From Friedmanniella luteola (lineage in GTDB: Bacteria; Actinomycetota; Actinomycetes; Propionibacteriales; Propionibacteriaceae): a stretch of 64,000 nt of DNA. The notes under the pieces were generated by a model, which did not search any database, was not told the DNA's origin, and saw nothing but the letters and a program-made list of their open reading frames with translations. Below, in pieces: positions 59,312-64,000 of the stretch; position 1 is the stretch's first letter, and each line of letters opens with the position of its first letter. The translations under genes and the position numbers were made by a program. Location: positions 3,782,001 through 3,846,000 of the forward strand of contig NZ_LT629749.1 of assembly GCF_900105065.1 (NCBI RefSeq). Direction: 5' to 3'.

Positions 59312-59671
59312 TCAGTCCCATTCCAGGCCGCCCCGTCGCAGGACGTAGATGTAGGCGACGAACACCGTGACGATGAACAGCACCATCTCGACCAGCGCGA
59401 ACGTGCCCATCAGGTCGAACGAGGCGGCCCACGGGTAGAGGAAGACGATCTCGATGTCGAAGACGATGAAGAGCATCGCGGTGATGTAGTACTTCACCGG
59501 GAAGCGGCCGCCGCCCACCGGCTGCGGGGTGGGCTCGATGCCGCACTCGTAGGAGTCGTACTTGGCCCGGTTGTAGCGCCCGGGCCCGACCAGCAGGCTC
59601 GTGACGATCGTCAGCGCGACGAAACCGGCCGCGAGGGCCAGCAGGATCACGATGCCCAGATAGGGGTTCAT
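59312..59671 (-). CDS. nuoA: NADH-quinone oxidoreductase subunit A
   Basis: Three-helix membrane subunit of 119 residues, first gene of the nuo operon. Signatures: KYDSYECGIEPTPQPVGGGRFPVKYYITAMLFIVFDIEIVFLYPWA with the conserved acidic residues of helix 2. The ATG at 59671 has GGAAGGGCGG upstream. A Rex-like palindrome and a TACAGT -10 are in the 250-base gap to the divergent flavoprotein gene. Confidence 0.98.
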   Translation of the reverse strand: MNPYLGIVILLALAAGFVALTIVTSLLVGPGRYNRAKYDSYECGIEPTPQPVGGGRFPVKYYITAMLFIVFDIEIVFLYPWAASFDLMGTFALVEMVLFIVTVFVAYIYVLRRGGLEWD

Positions 59672-59723
59672 GTCCGCCCTTCCACCGTCGTCGTCGACGT
59701 GCTCGTCAGGAGTTCTCGAGGGG

Positions 59724-59743
59724 CTCGTGAATGTCTTCACGAG
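59724..59743. promoter_or_regulatory. Rex-like operator upstream of nuoA
   Basis: CTCGTGAA-TGTC-TTCACGAG: perfect 8-base arms around a 4-base centre. The inner GTGAA-N4-TTCAC equals the core of the known Rex (redox-sensing repressor) site TGTGAAC-type consensus of Streptomyces. It lies 53-72 bases before the nuoA start and just downstream of the presumed -10, a repressor position. Confidence 0.6.
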
Positions 59744-59757
59744 GTCCGTGCTCGCTC

Positions 59758-59763
59758 ACTGTA
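59758..59763 (-). promoter_or_regulatory. Candidate nuo operon -10
   Basis: TACAGT on the minus strand. The inferred transcription start (near 59750) gives a leader of about 80 bases with the Rex-like palindrome inside its first 30 bases. No clear -35 was found. Confidence 0.4.
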
Positions 59764-59920
59764 CGACGCTCCGGCGACAGTTCCGGCACCCGGATGCGAC
59801 GCCGTGCCCGGCGGTTCGCGGCAGGAATTACGCAAGGATCCGTGCGCGGAATTGAGCGGTGGTGCCCGGTGGCAGGATGGCTGCGGTCGGCAGGCGGCCG
59901 AGACGGACGAGCGGGGGCGG

Positions 59921-61153
59921 ATGACGGTCGCAGAGCAGGCCGACGTGCTGGTGGTGGGTGCCGGGCCGGCGGGGTCCTCGGCGGCGGCGTGGGCGGCCCG
60001 GACGGGCGCCGAGGTGGTGCTGGCCGACGCCGCGACCTTCCCCCGCGACAAGACCTGCGGCGACGGGCTCACCCCGCGCGCCGTGGCGGAGCTGGACCGG
60101 CTGGAGCTGGGCGACTGGAGCCGCGCGCGGGCCACCAACCGCGGGCTGCGGGCTCACGGCTTCGGCCAGGTCCTCGAGCTGCCGTGGCCGGGCGGCTCGC
60201 TGCCGGACCACGGCTCGGCCGTGCCCCGGTCCGACCTCGACGACCGGATCCGGACGGCCGCCCTCGACGCCGGCGCCACGGCGCTGGCCGGGGCGCGGGC
60301 GGTGGACGTCGTGCGCGACGGCGACCGGGTCCGCGCGGTGGTCTTCGCCACGGCGGACGGGCCGCGGACGGTCGCCTGCCGGCGGCTGGTGGTCGCCGAC
60401 GGCGTCCGCTCACCGCTGGGCCGGCTGCTGGGCCGGACCTGGCACCGGGACACCGTCTACGGGGTGGCCGGGCGCTGCTACGTCGACACCGAGCGCGACG
60501 ACGACTGGATCTCCTCCCACCTCGAGCTGCGCGGCGAGCAGGGCGAGCTGCTGTCCGGGTACGGCTGGATCTTCCCGCTCGGGGGCGGCGAGGTGAACCT
60601 CGGCGTCGGCACCCTGGCCACCGCCCGGCGGCCGGCCGACGTGGCCCTGCGGCCGCTGATGCGCCTCTACGCCGACCAGCGCCGCGACGCCTTCGCGCTG
60701 GGGGACGCGCTGCGCACCCCGACCTCCGCGCTGCTGCCCATGGGCGGCGCGGTGAGCGGCGTGGCCGGTGCCAACTGGGCGCTGGTCGGGGACGCCGCGG
60801 CCTGCGTCAACCCGCTGAACGGGGAGGGCATCGACTACGGCCTGGAGACCGGCCGGCTGCTGGCGGACCTGCTGCCCGGCGACGGAGACCTCAGCCGGGC
60901 CTGGCCGGCGCTGCTGACCGCCCACTACGGGTCGACCTTCAGCATCGCGCGGCGGCTGGCCGGGCTGATCACGGTGCCCGGCCTGCTGGGCCTGCTCGGT
61001 CCGATCGGGATGCGCTCGACCCTGCTGATGACCCTCGCGCTGCGGGTGATGGGCAACCTCGTCACCGACGAGGACCGCGACCTCACCGCCCGGCTGTGGC
61101 GGACCGCGGGCCGGCTCAGCCGGATCGCCGACGCCCGCGCGCCCTTCAGCTGA
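59921..61153 (+). CDS. Geranylgeranyl-reductase family flavoprotein, probable menaquinone (MenJ-like) reductase
   Basis: FAD protein that saturates isoprenoid double bonds. The 410 residues have the N-terminal motif DVLVVGAGPAGSSAAAWAART (about 8-28), TCGDGLTPRAVAEL (family CGxGLxPRAV box), and GDAAACVNPLNGEGIDYGLETG as the second FAD motif. In mycobacteria MenJ partially reduces the menaquinone tail, and such genes flank nuo clusters in other actinobacteria; here it diverges from nuoA. Chlorophyll-type or archaeal-lipid roles are unlikely. The ATG has GCGGGGGCGG upstream. Its stop overlaps the convergent mobA-like stop by eight bases. Confidence 0.85.
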   Translation: MTVAEQADVLVVGAGPAGSSAAAWAARTGAEVVLADAATFPRDKTCGDGLTPRAVAELDRLELGDWSRARATNRGLRAHGFGQVLELPWPGGSLPDHGSAVPRSDLDDRIRTAALDAGATALAGARAVDVVRDGDRVRAVVFATADGPRTVACRRLVVADGVRSPLGRLLGRTWHRDTVYGVAGRCYVDTERDDDWISSHLELRGEQGELLSGYGWIFPLGGGEVNLGVGTLATARRPADVALRPLMRLYADQRRDAFALGDALRTPTSALLPMGGAVSGVAGANWALVGDAAACVNPLNGEGIDYGLETGRLLADLLPGDGDLSRAWPALLTAHYGSTFSIARRLAGLITVPGLLGLLGPIGMRSTLLMTLALRVMGNLVTDEDRDLTARLWRTAGRLSRIADARAPFS

Positions 61154-61751
61154 GCCGAGGGCCCTCGCTCAGCCAGGCGTCGAGCTGGTCGTGGTCGTCC
61201 ACGTCGAAGGTCGCCGCCGGCGGGAGCGCGCACGGGACGGGCGGCGGGTCCAGCCGGTGGACGAGCCGGCGTGCCGACTCCCCCGCCCCGGCGTCCGGGC
61301 CGGCCAGCTCCACGAGCCGCTGCGCCGCGGCGGGCCGCAGGGCCAGCTGCAGGGGCTGCTCGCGGCCGCCCGTGTCGACGCCCAGCACCGCCGCGTGGCC
61401 CGTGCTCAGCAGGGCGTCGCGCAGCACGAGGGCCCCCGCCCCGGCCCCGGGGGCGTCCCCCGGCAGCACCAGGACCAGGTCGGCTCCGTCCGCCAGCGCC
61501 CGCCGCAGCCCCGCCACCAGCGCCGCCGTCGGCCCGCCGCCGGGCGGGTCCTCGCGCAGCGCCGTCACCGCGCGGGCGGTGGGCCGCGGCGGCCCCACCA
61601 GCAGCACGTCGACGTCGTCCGGCAGGCCGGCCAGCGTGTGGTCGAGCAGGGGCCGGCCGTCGACGAGGTGGGCCAGCTTGTCGGTGCCGAACCGGCGCGA
61701 GGTCCCGCCGGCCAGCACCACGGCGGCGGTCCGGCCGGACCGGGGGCTCAC
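61146..61751 (-). CDS. mobA: MobA-like NTP transferase (molybdenum cofactor guanylyltransferase family)
   Basis: 201 residues of the nucleotidyltransferase fold. AAVVLAGGTSRRFGTDKLAHLVDGRPLLDHTL (about 8-39) is the LAGGxSxRxGxDK signature, followed by LVLVLPGDAPG with the metal aspartate. Predicted to convert molybdopterin-type cofactor to its guanine dinucleotide or a related NTP transfer. A molybdopterin oxidoreductase begins 1.4 kb away, which supports the assignment. GTG overlaps the menF stop (GTGA). MobA versus CofC-type activity cannot be separated by eye. Confidence 0.8.
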   Translation of the reverse strand: MSPRSGRTAAVVLAGGTSRRFGTDKLAHLVDGRPLLDHTLAGLPDDVDVLLVGPPRPTARAVTALREDPPGGGPTAALVAGLRRALADGADLVLVLPGDAPGAGAGALVLRDALLSTGHAAVLGVDTGGREQPLQLALRPAAAQRLVELAGPDAGAGESARRLVHRLDPPPVPCALPPAATFDVDDHDQLDAWLSEGPRLS

Positions 61752-63052
61752 GGGGGTGGCGGTCCCACCGCGCCGCCGAGCGCCTCGCGCATCGGCAGCA
61801 GCTTGGCCACCGACTCCGCGAGCTCGGCCTCGGGGTCGGAGCCGGCGACGATGCCGCAGCCGGCGAAGAGCCGGATCCGGCGCGGGTCGGTCTCTTCGAC
61901 CTGCCCGCAGCGCAGCGCGATCGCCCACTCCCCGTCCCCGCGGCCGTCGACCCAGCCGACCGGTCCGGCGTAGCGCTCGCGGTCGAGGTGCTCCAGCGCC
62001 GGGATCAGGGCGCGGGCCACGTCCGTCGGCGTACCGCAGACCGCCGCGCTGGGGTGCAGCGCCGCGGCGAGGCCCAGGGCGCTGGCTCCCGGCCGGGCGA
62101 CGGCGGTGACGTCGGTGGCGAGGTGCAGCACGTTCGGCAGCTCCAGCACGTACGGGGCGTCCGGGACGTGGATCCCGGAGCAGAACGGCGCGAGCGCCCG
62201 GGCCACCGAGGCGACGGCGTACTCGTGCTCCTCGAGGTCCTTGCTGGACCGGGCCAGCGCCGCCCCCAGCTGGAGGTCGGCGCCCCCGGCGGCGGAGCGG
62301 CGGATCGTGCCGGCGAGCACCCGGGAGGTGACCAGGCCGCCCTCACGACGGACGAGCATCTCCGGCGTGGCGCCGACCAGGCCGTCGACGAGGTAGGTCC
62401 AGCAGCTGGCGTAGCGGTCCGCGAGCCGGGCGACCAGCCAGCGGGGGTCGATCTCGTCGTCGGCGGTGGCCACGACGTCGCGCGCCAGCACCACCTTGTC
62501 GAGCGCCCCCGTGCCGATCCGTCGGACGGCCTGGCCGACGGCGTGCTGCCAGGCCGGCGGGGACAGCGCGCCCTCGCTCCAGCGCAGCCCGGTGGGCGCG
62601 CGGGGCGGCTCGGTGGGCGTCGGGACCGGCCCGGGTGCCGTCTCGGGGCCGGCGCTGATCCGGGTCAGCCAGGCGCGGCCGTCCCGACGACCGACGACCG
62701 TCCGCGGCACCACGAGCGCGGAGCGGCCGGCGGAGTCGGGGTCGAAGACGAAGCTGCCGAAGGCGACGAGCCCGGCCCCGACGGGGGCGTCGGCGAGCTC
62801 GGCGGAGACGACGACGTCGCGGCTCAGCCCGGACCACCACTCCTCGGCGTCGCTGATGCTGGTCGGCTTGTACCGGTCGACCTCGCCCCAGGCCACCATC
62901 CCGTCGCCGCGGCGCACCCACGCCAGCGCCCCGTCCCGGGGCAGCAGGGCCTCCAGGGGTCCGGGGTCCGCGATCTCGACGGTGCTGACGTGCAGCGGGG
63001 GCGGCGTCGGACCCGCGGAGCGCCCGTACCGCTCAGCGTCCGTCTCGATCAC
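61748..63052 (-). CDS. menF: Isochorismate synthase (menaquinone type)
   Basis: Converts chorismate to isochorismate, the first step to menaquinone. The 434-residue chorismate-binding enzyme has VGATPEMLVRREGGLVTSRVLAGTIRR, the family ATPE(x)L and AGT boxes, LQLGAALARSSKDLEEHEYAV, and LHPSAAVCGTPTDVARALI with CGTP, ending in RLFAGCGIVAGSDPEAEL. The GTG at 63052 follows TACGCT by six bases. EntC-type siderophore synthesis is possible, but the nearby nuo, polyprenyl synthase and isoprenoid reductase favour menaquinone. Confidence 0.92.
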   Translation of the reverse strand: MIETDAERYGRSAGPTPPPLHVSTVEIADPGPLEALLPRDGALAWVRRGDGMVAWGEVDRYKPTSISDAEEWWSGLSRDVVVSAELADAPVGAGLVAFGSFVFDPDSAGRSALVVPRTVVGRRDGRAWLTRISAGPETAPGPVPTPTEPPRAPTGLRWSEGALSPPAWQHAVGQAVRRIGTGALDKVVLARDVVATADDEIDPRWLVARLADRYASCWTYLVDGLVGATPEMLVRREGGLVTSRVLAGTIRRSAAGGADLQLGAALARSSKDLEEHEYAVASVARALAPFCSGIHVPDAPYVLELPNVLHLATDVTAVARPGASALGLAAALHPSAAVCGTPTDVARALIPALEHLDRERYAGPVGWVDGRGDGEWAIALRCGQVEETDPRRIRLFAGCGIVAGSDPEAELAESVAKLLPMREALGGAVGPPPP

Positions 63053-63064
63053 GTCGCCAGCGTA
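63053..63064 (-). promoter_or_regulatory. -10 of leaderless menF transcript
   Basis: Minus-strand TACGCT (63064-63059), six bases, GTG at 63052. Confidence 0.5.
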
Positions 63065-63157
63065 GTGCGGCTCCCACCGGCGACCCCCTCCACGGCAGCC
63101 GGGGTGGCCAAGGTCACGCGGGCCAATCCCCGGGGTCCCCCGCGACGAACCTCTCCC

Positions 63158-64000
63158 GTGACCACCACCCTCGAGCGTCCCCCCGCCGCGGCCCCGGAAG
63201 GCCCTCCGGCCCAGCCCCGGCCCGCGCTGCGCGCCCTGAGCGGCGTGCTCGCCGCCGGCGCCGCCGTGGGGGTCGGTCACCTGGTGGCCGCCCTCACCGA
63301 CCCCGTCACCTCCCCGGTGCTGGCCGTCGGGTCGGCGCTGATCGACGCCGCGCCGACGCCGGCCAAGGAGTTCGCCGTCCGCACCTTCGGGACGGCGGAC
63401 AAGCCGATCCTGGTCGGCAGCGTCGGCGTGGTGCTGCTGGTATTCGCGGCCGTCGTCGGGCTCGTGGCCTGGCGACGGCCGCGGACCGCCGCGGTGGCCA
63501 TCGGCCTGCTCGGCGTCGCCGGGGCCGCCGCGGCGCTCACCCGGGGCCCGCTGACCGACGTCGTCCCCTCCGTGGTGGCCGGCGTCGTCGGGGTGCTCGC
63601 GCTCCAGCTGCTCCGCACCCGCACCCTCCCCGGTGCGGGCCCGGCCGCCGGCTCCCCGGCCTCGGCGACCGACGCCGCCGTCGGCCGCTCGCGCCGCGGC
63701 TTCCTCCTCGCCCTCGGGGGCACGGCCGCCGTCGCCGCCCTCGCCGGCGGTGGGGGCTTCGTCGTCGGCAAGGTCCGCGACGCCGGGTCCGCCGCCCGGC
63801 GGGCCCTCGGGCTGCCGGCGCCGGCCTCGGCCGCCGCCCCCCTCCCGGCCGGGGTCCAGCTGCCCGGGATGACGCCGTTCACCACCCCGGCCGACGCCTT
63901 CTACCGGGTCGACATCAGTCTGGTCACCCCGCGCATCGACGCGTCGTCCTGGTCGCTGACCGTGGACGGCATGGTCGACCGGCCGGTGACCCTGAGCTAC
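63158..64000 (+). CDS. Membrane-anchored molybdopterin-dependent (sulphite-oxidase-type) oxidoreductase, 5' part
   Basis: The first 281 residues of a protein cut by the window end. A Pro/Ala-rich leader (1-25) is followed by four hydrophobic helices (about 26-150), then RRGFLLALGGTAAVAALAGG, a Tat-like segment (about 180-200), and the beginning of a SUOX-type domain: LPGMTPFTTPADAFYRVD, WSLTVDGMVDRPVTLSY. The DAFYRVD and DGMVDRP segments fit this family (YedY/Moco sulphite oxidase relatives with membrane domains). The cofactor-ligating cysteine would be beyond the edge. MobA-like protein nearby supports molybdenum use. Confidence 0.8.
   Translation, partial: MTTTLERPPAAAPEGPPAQPRPALRALSGVLAAGAAVGVGHLVAALTDPVTSPVLAVGSALIDAAPTPAKEFAVRTFGTADKPILVGSVGVVLLVFAAVVGLVAWRRPRTAAVAIGLLGVAGAAAALTRGPLTDVVPSVVAGVVGVLALQLLRTRTLPGAGPAAGSPASATDAAVGRSRRGFLLALGGTAAVAALAGGGGFVVGKVRDAGSAARRALGLPAPASAAAPLPAGVQLPGMTPFTTPADAFYRVDISLVTPRIDASSWSLTVDGMVDRPVTLSY

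Overview
The window is a very high-GC (roughly 73-75% by eye) actinobacterial chromosome segment. Dense divergent and convergent genes, many GTG starts, GTGA/ATGA stop-start overlaps and many probable leaderless promoters point to Actinomycetota. The gene families (KOR, MenF, M13 peptidase, NCS1 and others) fit a Geodermatophilaceae-like genus, but that assignment is inference from memory and not a search result. No insertion sequence, integrase, rRNA or CRISPR array was seen.

Layout. 1-16 kb: a truncated DHA2-type drug exporter, then the translation block tRNA-Trp-secE-nusG-rplK-rplA on the minus strand. This block is separated by about 8 kb of metabolic genes (LysE exporter, aspartate-type aminotransferase, xylA with a divergent LacI regulator, acyl-CoA ligase, treZ) from murB-hadB-hadA-cbiX-rpmG and three tRNAs (Met, Thr, Tyr). 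16-21 kb: yajQ, an FMN alpha-hydroxy-acid oxidase, a P450, a VOC protein and a GH20 hexosaminidase. 21-26 kb: korAB (2-oxoacid:ferredoxin oxidoreductase), divergent from a tiny operon of stand-alone NuoB-, NuoC- and NuoI-like proteins. 26-43 kb: accessory metabolism and regulation (GGDEF protein, ABC-F, M20 peptidase with MHS transporter, LDH2-type dehydrogenase, NCS1 permease/hydrolase/SDR operon, RarD, TetR with FAD monooxygenase, M13 peptidase). 42-59.7 kb: polyprenyl diphosphate synthase followed by a complete nuoA-N operon for complex I. 59.9-64 kb: a geranylgeranyl-reductase family flavoprotein, a MobA-like protein, MenF and the start of a membrane-anchored molybdopterin oxidoreductase.

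How it works together. The right half is a respiratory block. A menaquinone-type polyprenyl synthase, an isoprenoid-quinone reductase candidate and isochorismate synthase flank a 14-subunit NADH:menaquinone oxidoreductase. A Rex-like palindrome sits just downstream of the presumed nuoA promoter. KorAB with orphan NuoB/C/I subunits is a second redox module that lacks any membrane or NuoD subunit here.

The most unusual DNA is the roughly 400-bp spacer between nuoD and nuoE, the only real gap in an otherwise overlapping operon. It holds an inverted, about 81% identical copy of the nuoD 3' end, three 39-bp tandem repeats, a 26-bp perfect inverted repeat and a 20-bp element that recurs identically 54 kb away between rplK and rplA. 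At least eleven genes show a TANNNT-like hexamer exactly 6-7 bases before the start codon, the signature of leaderless transcripts.
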